From CAWKAV01 sp963847735 (GTDB lineage Bacteria; Desulfobacterota; Desulfuromonadia; Desulfuromonadales; BM103): a DNA stretch of 64,000 nucleotides. The notes below the pieces were generated by a model. That model searched no databases. It had not been told where the DNA came from and saw only the letters and a program-made list of their open reading frames with translations. Shown one piece after another: positions 32,615 to 42,139 of the stretch; position 1 is the stretch's first letter, and the number at the start of each line of letters is the position of its first letter. The stretch covers positions 1-64,000 of the forward strand of contig CAWKAV010000005.1 in the NCBI GenBank assembly GCA_963847735.1. Direction: 5' to 3'. Position numbers and translations under genes: made by a program.

Positions 32615-34237
32615 CTAGGAACTACAGGAAAGCATTGAACAGCCAGCACGGTGTCGTGCCCACTCCGGCCGCTTCCTGGCAAACTCCTCGTTTTCCGGCT
32701 GTTCCGCGTAGGGGAGCCTCATCACCTGCAGCAACTCATTGACCAGGCTGTAATCACCAGCCTCTGCCTTGTCGATCGCCAGTTGCGCCAGGTAGTTGCG
32801 CAGCACGTATTTGGGATTGACGGCATTCATGCGTTGCCGCCGTTCATCTTTGCTGAATCCGTCTTGGGAGACCCGTTGCAAGTAGGTACGCAGCCAGTCG
32901 CTGATTTGCCGTTTGTGCTGCCCGGTCAATGCCTCCGGTTGATAGTAAGCGTCGAGCAGCGGGATCAGCAGGCTGCTGTCGTCATCCTGGTTTGCCGTCG
33001 GTGCCAGGTCAGCCAGCTTGCGGAAGAAAATCGTCATGTCGGTTTCCACCAGCCGCAACACCCTGTCCAGTTCGCTCGTCAACAGCAGATCGGTTGCCGG
33101 TTCAAACGCCTTTAGACCCAGTTTTTGCGCCATCATCTCCTGCCACCCCTGCTTGTAACCGTCGCCATAGAGTCTCAGCGCCGTCTCAAGGGGTTCTGCC
33201 TGCTCAATCAGTGGATAAATGGCGTTCGCGAGCTGGGCGAGATTCCAGAGGGCAATCTGCGGCTGGTTGCCGAAACGGTAGCGTCTTCCTGCGGCATCGG
33301 TGGTGTTGGGAGTCCAGTCGGGGTCGTAATCTTCCAGCCAGCCGTAGGGGCCGTAGTCGATGGTCAGGCCGAGGATCGACATATTGTCGGTGTTCATGAC
33401 GCCGTGCACAAAGCCAACGCGCATCCAGTGGATGATCATCGCGGCCGTGCTTGTGCAAACCTCTTCGAACCACCGCAGGTAAACGGCAACCGAAGGCTCG
33501 CCGAGGTGGGGGAAGTCGGTGCGGATGGTGTAGTCGAGCAGTTGGCGCAGTTGGTCGATTTCATCTCGCGAACTGAAAATCTCAAAACTGCCGAAACGGG
33601 TGAAGGAGGGCGCCACCCGACAGACCACGGCGCCCGGCTCCTGTTGTGGATGACCGTCGTAGAACATGTCGCGGCTGACCTGCTCGCCGGTCAACAGCAG
33701 ACTCAAGGCACGGGTGGTCGGAACGCCGAGATGGTACATCGCCTCGCTGCAGAGAAATTCGCGCACCGAGGAGCGCAGCACCGCCAGCCCGTCGCCGCGG
33801 CGTGAGTAGGGCGTGAGTCCTGCGCCTTTCAGCTGCAACACCCAGCGTTCTCCGCGCTGGTTGACAATTTCCCCCAGGTTGATCGCCCGGCCGTCGCCCA
33901 GTTGACCGGCCCAGCTGCCAAACTGGTGGCCGCCATAGCAGCTGGCGTGGGGATCCATGCCTGGCAGCAACCGGTTGCCAGCAAAGACCTGCGCGAACTC
34001 CTCGCTTGCACAAGCCGCAGGCTCCAGGTCAAGCAGGTCGGCAACTTCTGCAGCGTAGGCGACCAGCTGCGGTGCGGCCACCGCTGTCGGCAGGACGCGT
34101 GAGTAACAGGCGCAGCGCACCTGGCGCACGTTATTGCTGCTGTCCAGGTCGGCGGGCAGTTCACGGACGAAGGTGTTATCGAAATTCAGTGCGACGAGGG
34201 AAGAATCGGCCTGTTGAGTGGAGAGATCAGCTTTCAT
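32615..34237 (-). CDS. selO: Protein adenylyltransferase SelO (YdiU family)
   Basis: The protein has 540 residues from the ATG at 34237; the frame is open upstream but that part is not conserved. This pseudokinase-fold enzyme transfers AMP to hydroxyl groups of proteins, in E. coli under oxidative stress. Family marks are ACYSRVLPT, HQFGSWAGQLGDGRAI, LQLKGAGLTPYSRRGDG, VGFVHGVMNTDNM and DYGPYG. The C-terminus GCSMLSCSS has Cys where selenocysteine sits in some eukaryotic homologues. Confidence 0.92.
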   Translation of the reverse strand: MKADLSTQQADSSLVALNFDNTFVRELPADLDSSNNVRQVRCACYSRVLPTAVAAPQLVAYAAEVADLLDLEPAACASEEFAQVFAGNRLLPGMDPHASCYGGHQFGSWAGQLGDGRAINLGEIVNQRGERWVLQLKGAGLTPYSRRGDGLAVLRSSVREFLCSEAMYHLGVPTTRALSLLLTGEQVSRDMFYDGHPQQEPGAVVCRVAPSFTRFGSFEIFSSRDEIDQLRQLLDYTIRTDFPHLGEPSVAVYLRWFEEVCTSTAAMIIHWMRVGFVHGVMNTDNMSILGLTIDYGPYGWLEDYDPDWTPNTTDAAGRRYRFGNQPQIALWNLAQLANAIYPLIEQAEPLETALRLYGDGYKQGWQEMMAQKLGLKAFEPATDLLLTSELDRVLRLVETDMTIFFRKLADLAPTANQDDDSSLLIPLLDAYYQPEALTGQHKRQISDWLRTYLQRVSQDGFSKDERRQRMNAVNPKYVLRNYLAQLAIDKAEAGDYSLVNELLQVMRLPYAEQPENEEFARKRPEWARHRAGCSMLSCSS

Positions 34238-34308
34238 GGGACAATTGTCGCACAGCGCACACTTTTGGGGCAAGATGCCGTGAGCCGAGGGAAGTTTTTG
34301 TGTGGAGT

Positions 34309-35103
34309 TCAGTCCACCCGTATCTTGCGCATCACCAACCGTAGCAGGGCCGGTGAGAGCCGGTTCAGCAGCAGACCGATGCGCTCTTTGCCTCCGGGGA
34401 AGACCTCGGCACGGCCTTTCGCCATGGCAACGATGATCTGCTCGGCACAACTTTCGGCGGAGATCGCCGCTGCCTGGGCCGGGTCCATCTCGCCGTGAGG
34501 GGTGCCATCGCCGCGCAGGGCGTTACGCGAAACATCGGTATTGATGAAGCCGGGTGAGGCGACCAGCACGCGGATGCCGGCGGCGTGCACCTCGGCGCGC
34601 AAGGCATCCATGAAACCCTGCAGAGCGTGCTTGGCGGCGGCATAGCCGGAACGTTGCGGTGAGGCGAACTTGCCCATCAGGCTGCTGACCGCGACGATTT
34701 GTCCCGCGCCCCGTTCAAGCATGCCGGGCAGGACCTTCCTGGTCAGATCGACCGCCGCCAGGAAATTGACCTCCATCAGGCATCGGTAAATCTCCATGCG
34801 GGTCTCCGTCACCCGGGCGCGCTGGGTCATGCCGGCGTTGTTGATCAGGATTTCCACCTCGCGCGGCATCTCCTGCAAACAGCTCCAGGCCGCCTCGATT
34901 GAGGCCTGGTCGGCCAGGTCCATGGTCAGGCAAAGATGTTGATCGGGTGCTCTGCAGCTTTTGCGTACCGCCTCCAACTTGTCGGCGGAGCGTGCGGAGA
35001 GGATCAAACGGGCCCCTCTCGCCGCCAGTGCTCGCGCCAGGGCGGCGCCGATGCCCGATGAGGCACCGGTGATCCAGACGGTCTTGCCGGTAAAATCATT
35101 CAT
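34309..35103 (-). CDS. Short-chain dehydrogenase/reductase
   Basis: The protein has 264 residues from the ATG at 35103. It is a classical SDR: cofactor loop TGASSGIGAALARAL, INNAGMTQRA, catalytic Ser in VSSLMGKF and YAAAKHAL. A C-terminal extension past the Rossmann core ends in LLNRLSPALLRLVMRKI, which may be a hydrophobic or membrane-associated tail, as in several SDRs acting on lipids. The substrate is unknown. Confidence 0.88.
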   Translation of the reverse strand: MNDFTGKTVWITGASSGIGAALARALAARGARLILSARSADKLEAVRKSCRAPDQHLCLTMDLADQASIEAAWSCLQEMPREVEILINNAGMTQRARVTETRMEIYRCLMEVNFLAAVDLTRKVLPGMLERGAGQIVAVSSLMGKFASPQRSGYAAAKHALQGFMDALRAEVHAAGIRVLVASPGFINTDVSRNALRGDGTPHGEMDPAQAAAISAESCAEQIIVAMAKGRAEVFPGGKERIGLLLNRLSPALLRLVMRKIRVD

Positions 35104-35156
35104 GGTCGAACCCCTTTGCGAAGACAGGATATTCATTTCTGCCTGGCCATGGAATA

Positions 35157-36509
35157 TTAAATCCGGCCTTCCTGACGTAGCTTGGCCAGATGTGATTTGA
35201 TGTTCTCCATGGCGAAGGGGCGCAGGCGTTGATCAACCCCTTGATAAATGATGTCGAGTATCTCGGTTTCTGTTTTGCCGCCGGCATATAATTCATGGAT
35301 CGTTTTCTCCCGTTCGCGACGATGCTGCAAGGTGGCTTGGATACGAAAGGTGCCGCGCATCGGCATGCCATGCGACGGGACAATCACTGCCGGATCCAGA
35401 TCAATAATCATTTCCATGGTTTGAAAATAAGCAGCCATGTCGCCTTCCGGAGCTGAGATGACCACGGTTCCAACACTTTGAATGAGATCACCGACAATGA
35501 ACCAGCGCATTGATTCAGGAGCAAGGGCCAGCTGTCCAGCATCATGCCCGGGCACCGAATAGACCCGAACAGCCTCGCCCTTCCAGTTCGTCAATCTGTC
35601 CCCTTGCCTTTTTATTTCGACCTGGAGACCGGAAAAGTAGTCGGTGCCCTGTTTTTCGTTAATGCGTGACAGGGTGTCTTCACTCATCCAGATCGGCACG
35701 TTTAATCGCTTTGCAAGCTCTGGCGCGTGTTCATGGTGGTCGGGATGATGATGAGTCAGGAACACAGCACTTATGTCGTCCCGCTTCAGCGTTCGTAGTA
35801 ACTTCTCCAGGACTTGTGGAGATGCAGGAGATGGATCAACCAGGATTTTGGCGGAATTCTCGTCTCCGAGCAAAAATGCGTTGGTTCGGGTTGACGGCGG
35901 AATGGTGTTGCACGGGACCGGCAGGATTCGTAGTTCGCTGAGCGGTTCCAGCCTGGGAACGTAATAGTCTTCATCAAGCTGTTGGGAAAGATCTCCAAAA
36001 TCGTAACCTTGCGGATTTTTGATCAACTCTTCCAGTAACCAAAGAAGCGGAGGGACCATCAATGCATCACCCCTGTGGAACTTGTTCAACAATTGCCGGG
36101 GAGTCACCCAGAACGTGTCCGCAATCTCTCCCGAGTCCGGTGCGAACACCGGCCGTGTTTTCAGGTCAATCCGAAAGTAGTGCAAACGAAAGCGCACGGG
36201 AATCGTGGCCGGAGCGATCGCCGTGGCAAGAAACTTCACCGAGGCTACCTGGCCGGAGGCAATTCCTGCCGGCAGGTCGAAACCAAGTTCTTCCTGAATT
36301 TCCCGAACCAGCGCGTGCATTTTCTGGCCTTCCAAATCACGAAGAAAAGGCACGCGGTGCTCGGCCCTGGAGTCTTCCGGATCAATTTTACCGCCTGGGA
36401 AAGAATCGTATCCCGGAAAAGCATCCAGGTGCGGCTGTCGGCATACCGCAAAAATGCGACCTTCATTGCAGAAAACGGCGGCTACGGAATCAATTATTTT
36501 CACAATCAT
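35157..36509 (-). CDS. Nudix hydrolase fused to metallo-beta-lactamase domain
   Basis: The protein has 450 residues. Residues 1-180 form a Nudix domain whose box is split: GGKIDPED is followed by about 21 extra residues before REIQEELGF, as in the long-box NUDT19-like group. Residues 200-450 form an MBL-fold hydrolase with THHHPDHHEH, VPGHDAGQ, IVGDLIQ and PSHGMPMRG, ending in a winged-helix tail as in LACTB2. Such a fusion could hydrolyse a CoA or nucleotide derivative in two steps; this is inference. No neighbour explains it. Confidence 0.85.
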   Translation of the reverse strand: MIVKIIDSVAAVFCNEGRIFAVCRQPHLDAFPGYDSFPGGKIDPEDSRAEHRVPFLRDLEGQKMHALVREIQEELGFDLPAGIASGQVASVKFLATAIAPATIPVRFRLHYFRIDLKTRPVFAPDSGEIADTFWVTPRQLLNKFHRGDALMVPPLLWLLEELIKNPQGYDFGDLSQQLDEDYYVPRLEPLSELRILPVPCNTIPPSTRTNAFLLGDENSAKILVDPSPASPQVLEKLLRTLKRDDISAVFLTHHHPDHHEHAPELAKRLNVPIWMSEDTLSRINEKQGTDYFSGLQVEIKRQGDRLTNWKGEAVRVYSVPGHDAGQLALAPESMRWFIVGDLIQSVGTVVISAPEGDMAAYFQTMEMIIDLDPAVIVPSHGMPMRGTFRIQATLQHRREREKTIHELYAGGKTETEILDIIYQGVDQRLRPFAMENIKSHLAKLRQEGRI

Positions 36510-36660
36510 CCTGTGCGGGAGGCCAGATTGCCTCGACGGCCTTGCTGCTCTTGCTTCGATGCGCCAGAAATATTATTTGTGGTGTCCTAAAACCTAAGAT
36601 GATACCCTCCTTGCTGTCGAGATAAAATGACAATCAAAATATCGCTTGGTTGAGGATCAA

Positions 36661-36899
36661 ATGTCCGACATCACACCCTGCCTCGGGTTTATCACGGTCG
36701 GCCTTATGATTGCCTTGTCGCCCCGCTCCAGCTGGGCCAACACCCTATCAACCCTGACAACAATCTTGCCCGCCGTCTCAAGGATTCCGGAACAGCGCAA
36801 AGGGTTCTGCGATGGACGACCGGAATGGTTTTTATTGGCTTTGGTGCACGTCTTGCGCTCACGGATGGACAGTCGGCACGCTACGTTATTCCTAGTATA
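36661..36899 (+). pseudogene. LysE/RhtB transporter remnant with internal deletion
   Basis: One frame gives an N-terminus like LysE proteins (LGFITVGLMIALSPRSSW). After a frame change, the sequence near 36800-36880 reads QRVLRWTTGMVFIGFGARLA, like the family C-terminus. The middle 130 or so residues are missing. It is therefore read as a dead amino-acid exporter gene. The family assignment is by recognition of short stretches and is moderate. Confidence 0.5.
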
Positions 36900-36932
36900 A
36901 TCCCCCAACAGTAAACACAAGAAAGGCTCTTC

Positions 36933-37403
36933 GTGAAAAAAACCTCCTTGAAAAAGTTCTTCCTGCTCATGGCGCTCTGGGTGGCAGTCGTCCTCGTCAT
37001 CTTTGCTGGAGCAGCACTATACGACCGCTACAAAACATCAGAATTTGATGACACTGCCGGGCCATATATCATGAAAATAGTCCCGGAACTCTCGAAATGG
37101 GATCCTGCAACAACCAGGGCGCTGATGGCCCCGGAGATTTCGGCAAAAATTCCGGAGGAAGACTTCATCCAGGCGATGGCCCTGTTCTCCCGGTTGGGGG
37201 CGCTGCAGAGCATGGGACAACCCAAGTTTGACACGATCCAGGAAATTCTGAAGACCAAAATTGGCCCCCTGACCCTGGTCAGATATGGTCTTGATGCCAA
37301 GTATGAGAACGGTGATGCCGTTATCACCCTCACCCTGGTTGAAAGAAATGGCTCTTTTGAAATTTACCGTTTCAACTTCAGTTCTGAAATACTGCTCAAA
37401 TAG
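36933..37403 (+). CDS. Membrane-anchored protein of unknown function
   Basis: The protein has 156 residues with a GTG start after AAAGG. There is one N-terminal membrane helix (FFLLMALWVAVVLVIFAGAA) after a Lys-rich start. The rest is a soluble, probably periplasmic, domain of alternating helices and strands (IMKIVPELSKWDP, EEDFIQAMALFSRLG, VITLTLVERNGSFEIYRF). The shape recalls small NTF2-like domains. It is 29 bp before the amidotransferase gene. Confidence 0.6.
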   Translation: MKKTSLKKFFLLMALWVAVVLVIFAGAALYDRYKTSEFDDTAGPYIMKIVPELSKWDPATTRALMAPEISAKIPEEDFIQAMALFSRLGALQSMGQPKFDTIQEILKTKIGPLTLVRYGLDAKYENGDAVITLTLVERNGSFEIYRFNFSSEILLK

Positions 37404-37432
37404 GTCGGCAACCATTTTCTCGGGCAGCTCCC

Positions 37433-38167
37433 ATGAAAAAACTCTTTATTATCAAGGCAGGCTCAACCTTTGCCGACACCGCCGAGCGCTATGGTGACTT
37501 CGACAGGATGACCTGCCGCGGGCTCGGCATCGAACGCAAGGATATCCAGGTGGTTGATGTAGTCCGGGGTGACGTTTTGCCAGCTCCTGAGGTCTGCCAT
37601 GGTGTGGTGATCACCGGTGCACACTGCATGGTTACAGACAACCTGCCGTGGAGCCTGGCAATCGAGGCCTGGATTCCTTCACTCGTCAAGGCGGAAGTTC
37701 CCCTGCTCGGCATCTGCTACGGCCACCAACTGCTCGGCCGTGCCATGGCTGGCCGGGTTGACTTTCACCCGCAGGGCAAAGAAGTCGGCACCTTTACCAT
37801 CAGACGCTGCCCGGCAAGTGACGATGATGCTCTGTTCAGCGGATTGCCACAACAATTTTCAGTACACACCACCCACGCCCAGTCGGTACTCAACCTGCCG
37901 CCCGGAGCGGTACTACTGGCCGAAAATGACTTCGAACCGCATCATGCTTTCCGGCTCGGTCGCTGTGCGTGGGGAGTTCAATTTCATCCGGAATACGACG
38001 TCAATGTCATGAGAGATTACATCATGGCACAGGCCGCCAGTCTGACAAGGTCCGCACAAAATCTGAGCTCATTGTTACAGAACCTGCGGGAGACACCTGA
38101 GGCTAACCATATCCTGACAACTTTTGCACAACTGGCGATGCAAAGAGAGCGCTCGAAACGCCTGTAA
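37433..38167 (+). CDS. Class I glutamine amidotransferase (GuaA-like domain)
   Basis: The protein has 244 residues. The catalytic cysteine is in LLGICYGHQLLG and the His-Glu pair in VQFHPEYD. GVVITGAHCMVTDNLPW is typical of the stand-alone YfeJ/GATase group annotated as glutamine amidotransferase. The synthetase partner and product are unknown. Confidence 0.85.
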   Translation: MKKLFIIKAGSTFADTAERYGDFDRMTCRGLGIERKDIQVVDVVRGDVLPAPEVCHGVVITGAHCMVTDNLPWSLAIEAWIPSLVKAEVPLLGICYGHQLLGRAMAGRVDFHPQGKEVGTFTIRRCPASDDDALFSGLPQQFSVHTTHAQSVLNLPPGAVLLAENDFEPHHAFRLGRCAWGVQFHPEYDVNVMRDYIMAQAASLTRSAQNLSSLLQNLRETPEANHILTTFAQLAMQRERSKRL

Positions 38168-38288
38168 TCATTGTCTCATCCTCAGACGGCATCAATCAAC
38201 ACCCTTGCCGACCGTGCAATAAGTGAAAGAGGTTTTCTGAGTCAGGAATAAACTGCTGTGGCAGGAGAGACCGGGACATCCTTGAGCC

Positions 38289-38810
38289 TCAGTCTTCACC
38301 CTCATTTCTCTGCATGCTCGCCAGCAGGGCCCGCTCCTTGCGGGCCGCGGCGCTGCTGTGTGCCCAGAGGTAGTAATTCTCCAACCCCATCACGCTGATT
38401 CCGGCAAAAAAAACCGCCCAGAAATTGTCCTGCAAGGCACCGGACAGATGGTAGAACGTATAGAAAGCGGTAAAGAACGCCGCATGCATCAGCCCCAGGT
38501 AGGGCTTGATGTTCTGGCTCATGCGTGCAAGGGTGCGAACGATACCGGAGAAGGCGTAAACAACCAGAGCCAGGCTGATCATTTCCGCTGGCGGCGGTGC
38601 GCCAAGCATTGTACGGATATCATCACTGAGATCGGGGAGAATTGCGAATCCGTCGTAGGCAAAAAAACTCACCAACAAAAAGAGGACCATTGACCAGAGG
38701 CCCTTGCCGGAAGCTCTTTCAAGGTGCCGGATGCGGGCTTCGATCCTTTGCCGCAGATCCTCACGTCCCGGAACCTGCTGCATCTCGGGTTGTGGCCCCA
38801 CCTGGCTCAT
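38289..38810 (-). CDS. Membrane protein at the end of the respiratory module
   Basis: The protein has 173 residues from the ATG at 38810, set by AAGGAG. After a polar N-terminus there are about four membrane helices (MVLFLLVSFFAYDGFAIL, ISLALVVYAFSGIV, LMHAAFFTAFYTFYH, FWAVFFAGISVMGLENYY). No heme or quinone motif is evident. It is the last gene of the minus-strand NrfD module and is probably an accessory subunit. Confidence 0.6.
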   Translation of the reverse strand: MSQVGPQPEMQQVPGREDLRQRIEARIRHLERASGKGLWSMVLFLLVSFFAYDGFAILPDLSDDIRTMLGAPPPAEMISLALVVYAFSGIVRTLARMSQNIKPYLGLMHAAFFTAFYTFYHLSGALQDNFWAVFFAGISVMGLENYYLWAHSSAAARKERALLASMQRNEGED

Positions 38811-38879
38811 GGTCATCTCCTTCTGCCGGTCTGTGCAGGGCGGTGAAGTCTGAGTTGTCAACTCATGCATCCGGAACAA

Positions 38880-39725
38880 TCAGAGTTGTGAATCCGGTGG
38901 GAGTGTTTCGCTTTTGTTGCCAGATAGTTGTTGCTCAAGATCCCTTATGCGGATTTTCATCTGCTGAAAGACCTCAAACACCTGGGCAACTTCGCCGCGC
39001 ATTTCCGGATAATTGTCATTCAGACTATCATCGACGGGGCCTTCGGTAAAGTGGGCAAGCTGTTTGAGCGGCAGAAACACCTGGCGATAAAGAAGGGCAC
39101 AGACAGCGCCTACTGTGAGCACCAGGATCATGCCGCTGAATACGATCATACGGTTTTTTAATTGGCCGAGAGTCTTTTTGAGAGGGCCCTGCGAAACGCC
39201 AATATCAAGCGTTCCCAACAGGCTTTGACCGGCATCATGAAAATGACAGGCCGCGTTGTAACATTCCGGTTCATTGTAGAATGGCGCCGTAATCGCAAGG
39301 ACATCTTTGCCCGCACCGTTGGTGAACTGGCGGGCCTTGGCCATGGTACCCAAACTTCGTTTCGGCTCCGCTCCGGCGTGACATTCATTACAACCCGCCG
39401 CCGACTTATCAATAAACTGATTGAGCTCCTCTCCATCGCGAGAGAACATGATCAGACCTTTCTTGTTGAAGATCCGCACATGTTCAACAAGATCCTGCTC
39501 ACCGATGCTGCTGATGATGTTGCTCAAAGTCTCCCTGTCATCGTGAAGCATTGCATACCGGGTCGACTTGATCACGGTATCGGACAGATCCGCCGCATGT
39601 TGAATCTCGCCCCTGATGAGGTCATCTTTTACGAAGGTGTACAGGAGCACACAGCAGGCGATGACAAATCCGGTGACGGCGCAGGCAACCGGGACGATAG
39701 CGCGACTGTTTATGCTGCTGAACAT
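38880..39725 (-). CDS. Membrane sensor-like protein with periplasmic heme motifs and HAMP domain
   Basis: The protein has 281 residues from the ATG at 39725 (GGAGG upstream). It has an N-terminal membrane helix, then a periplasmic domain with CNECH and an unusual CYNAACH (CX4CH) motif, both possible c-heme sites. A second membrane helix near residue 195 and a HAMP region follow, and the protein then stops after a short coiled coil. It matches the input half of the nearby histidine kinase but has no kinase domain. It may be a redox-sensing partner or modulator. Confidence 0.75.
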   Translation of the reverse strand: MFSSINSRAIVPVACAVTGFVIACCVLLYTFVKDDLIRGEIQHAADLSDTVIKSTRYAMLHDDRETLSNIISSIGEQDLVEHVRIFNKKGLIMFSRDGEELNQFIDKSAAGCNECHAGAEPKRSLGTMAKARQFTNGAGKDVLAITAPFYNEPECYNAACHFHDAGQSLLGTLDIGVSQGPLKKTLGQLKNRMIVFSGMILVLTVGAVCALLYRQVFLPLKQLAHFTEGPVDDSLNDNYPEMRGEVAQVFEVFQQMKIRIRDLEQQLSGNKSETLPPDSQL

Positions 39726-39788
39726 GGCCAACCTCCTTGCCGACGCACCTGCCTGCGGGACCGCCCAGAACGGTCCCGCAGGCGGGGT

Positions 39789-41129
39789 TCAGTCGATCTT
39801 GCGATACATGGCACCTAACGGCGATTGTGTCGTTCTGATCGGTGCAGCCTTAACCGCTTCGGCAGCAAGGGCTTCTTCCGGTAGAGCTTTCCACGAGTAG
39901 AGAATCGGCAAGCGGTAAAGCAGGAAGCGGTAGACCACCACATAAATCGCAAAGATCGTTATTGAGATGATCACTTCGAACACGTGAGGAATTTCCTGGT
40001 AAAGCTGCCAGTTGAAAGTAATCAGGGCTGTATTCAAGCGATTCAAGGCAATCCCGAAAACGGTGAATATTGCACCCAGCCGGGCCAGTTTGACGACCTG
40101 ATGCCGAACTGCATAGGCAAACAGGCAGATGGGCAGGACCACGCCGACGGCTATTTCAAGGAGGAACCAGGCTCCCCAACCCGTTGCCAGATAAGCCCAT
40201 TCGTTATCATGAGCGACCCCGATCAATTTGATGACCAGGTAAGTGATCAGACCCATGCTGGCTCCTTTAGCGAGACCCAGGGTGCAGCGATCGAGATTTT
40301 CGATGAAGTTGCTGTCACAGCGCCAGGCCATGGTCTTCTTGATGACGGTGCTGACCACGATCACCATACAGAGCCCGGCCGGAATCGCCGAACAGAAGAA
40401 ATGAATCCACTGGAAGGGCGCTGAATACCAGAGCGGATGAACCTTGCCGGGCGCGTAGTTGAACAACGCCCCCAGGGCACCCTGGTGCAGGGTAGAGAGG
40501 ATGATGCCGGATACGGTCAGGCCGATGGCGATCCGCCTGATGAAACGCTTGCCACCCAGCCAGCCAATCCATTCAAAGAATGAGACGGAGACTTCAGCGA
40601 CCTGCACCGACAGGTAGGTGGCAACATGCCAGGCGACCAGGAACAGCACCGCCGCCGGGCCGAAGGAAACGAACATCGGATACGGCAGCCGCCACGGCTG
40701 ACCAAGATCGACCAGCAAATAGACGACAGCGAAGAAATAACCGAGCAGACCGTTAAGCAGCGCCAGCCTCTCGATCGGTTCGAAATCGTGCCGCCCAAAG
40801 ATTTCCACGGTGGTGCCGAGCAGGAACCCCGAAGCGGAAAGCGGCACCATAACGAACAGGCCAAAACCAAGGAACAAGCCCCAGGGGTAGTCATTGGATG
40901 CATGAGTGACCGCGCCGAGGCCGAACAGGTAACGGTAAGCGATCAACGGCAAACCGACCGCAAAGATGAGCCCCAGAATCCAGTTAAGGGGATTTCGCAG
41001 AGCCTGGCCAAGATACTGACCGGGAGTCAGCCCGAGAAAGAGCTTCTGTATGAAGGACCAGTTCTTATCATTTTTTTCGTTGACGTGGGAGTCAACAGGT
41101 TTGACGCCCCATCCTATTAAGCTTTTCAT
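39789..41129 (-). CDS. NrfD-family integral membrane quinol-interacting subunit
   Basis: The protein has 446 residues with about ten membrane helices (for example IFAVGLPLIAYRYLFGLGAV, WGLFLGFGLFVMVPLSASGF, ISITIFAIYVVVYRFLLYRL). The family sits in the inner membrane and exchanges electrons between quinol and a periplasmic Fe-S protein. Its ATG overlaps the stop of the Fe-S gene upstream (ATGA), so the two form one complex. The arrangement resembles the Cbc-type menaquinol oxidoreductases of Geobacter. Confidence 0.9.
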   Translation of the reverse strand: MKSLIGWGVKPVDSHVNEKNDKNWSFIQKLFLGLTPGQYLGQALRNPLNWILGLIFAVGLPLIAYRYLFGLGAVTHASNDYPWGLFLGFGLFVMVPLSASGFLLGTTVEIFGRHDFEPIERLALLNGLLGYFFAVVYLLVDLGQPWRLPYPMFVSFGPAAVLFLVAWHVATYLSVQVAEVSVSFFEWIGWLGGKRFIRRIAIGLTVSGIILSTLHQGALGALFNYAPGKVHPLWYSAPFQWIHFFCSAIPAGLCMVIVVSTVIKKTMAWRCDSNFIENLDRCTLGLAKGASMGLITYLVIKLIGVAHDNEWAYLATGWGAWFLLEIAVGVVLPICLFAYAVRHQVVKLARLGAIFTVFGIALNRLNTALITFNWQLYQEIPHVFEVIISITIFAIYVVVYRFLLYRLPILYSWKALPEEALAAEAVKAAPIRTTQSPLGAMYRKID

Positions 41130-42079
41130 GGTTTGCCTCCCTCGTCGCCATGCTGATTTTCAGCGTCATGTTCATGGTCATCGTGACCGGCCTGCTTCTT
41201 GGCCAGCAGGTGGAAGCCGGTAAACATCGCGGGCCAGATTGCCAGCACCATCGGTACTGTGCTGAGGAAGTCCTTGACGTGGCTGATGATCGGCTCGTTA
41301 CCGGGGTTCGGATCAAAACCGACCTCTTCAAAGGGCACCGAAGACAGATACATCCAGCTGGTCCCGCCCAACTCGTTTTCTCCATAGAGATGATTGACGT
41401 AGCGCCCCGGGTGGGTCTGAATGCGCTGATTGCCAATCTTGATTAGATCCTTACGCTTGCCAAAGGTCAGCGCCTCTTGCGGACAGATTTCAACGCAGGC
41501 CGGTGGCAGGCCGTTCTTCAGCCTGGTTTCATAGCAGAAGATGCACTTCTTGATGACCGGATCGATAGCGCTTGAGTAACTGTAAGCTGGAATGTGGAAC
41601 GGGCAGGCAACCATACAGTTTCGACAGCCGACACAAACCTTGGAGTTGTAGATGACTGCACCCTCTTCGGTCTTGGTGTACGCATTGACAAAACAGGAGC
41701 TGAGACAGGCTGGCTCTGCGCAGTGGTTGCACTGCACTTTGCGGTAAACCGGCCCGGCTTGCTCGGTATCGTAGCGATTGACCACCGTGTAGGCGTTTTC
41801 ATCGGGACGCCGTTTCTGTGTGCCGCCGTGAAAGGTTTCATCAAAAACCGACTTGTCGTCGAAAGGCCGGTCGGGAGCGGCCAGTTTCTGCTCCTTATTG
41901 CAAGCCGCTTCACAACTGCGGCAACCGATGCATCGGGTTAAATCCACCAGCACTCCCATGCTATTCGGGTACCCGGTAAAAGATCCGGAAGCTAGAGCCT
42001 TGCGGGGGCCGGCCAGGGTTGTGGCGGTACATCCAGCCAGGCTTGCGGCAAGAAATCTCCGGCGACTGATTCCACTCAT
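41126..42079 (-). CDS. Tat-exported 4Fe-4S protein with C-terminal anchor
   Basis: The protein has 317 residues. The Tat signal is SRRRFLAASLAGCTATTLAG. Cysteine groups for four clusters: CIGCRSCEAAC, CNHCAEPACLSSC, CVGCRNCMVAC, and the later CIFCYETRLK with CVEIC. A hydrophobic C-terminal segment (VPMVLAIWPAMFTGFHLL) would anchor it. It is HybA/NrfC-like and links the NrfD subunit to periplasmic cytochromes such as the one encoded just upstream. Confidence 0.9.
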   Translation of the reverse strand: MSGISRRRFLAASLAGCTATTLAGPRKALASGSFTGYPNSMGVLVDLTRCIGCRSCEAACNKEQKLAAPDRPFDDKSVFDETFHGGTQKRRPDENAYTVVNRYDTEQAGPVYRKVQCNHCAEPACLSSCFVNAYTKTEEGAVIYNSKVCVGCRNCMVACPFHIPAYSYSSAIDPVIKKCIFCYETRLKNGLPPACVEICPQEALTFGKRKDLIKIGNQRIQTHPGRYVNHLYGENELGGTSWMYLSSVPFEEVGFDPNPGNEPIISHVKDFLSTVPMVLAIWPAMFTGFHLLAKKQAGHDDHEHDAENQHGDEGGKP

Positions 42080-42139
42080 AACGACTCTCCTTATACGAAT
42101 AATTTTGATCCCGTAGATGTCATTTCAAGGCCAACAGCT

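Noticed and set aside
32615..32660. Selenocysteine use in SelO
   Set aside because: The C-terminal position reads as Cys codons and no in-frame TGA is present there.
36646..36900. 84-codon ORF as an intact gene
   Set aside because: Only its first part looks like a LysE protein and the rest matches in another frame, so it is a remnant and not a gene.
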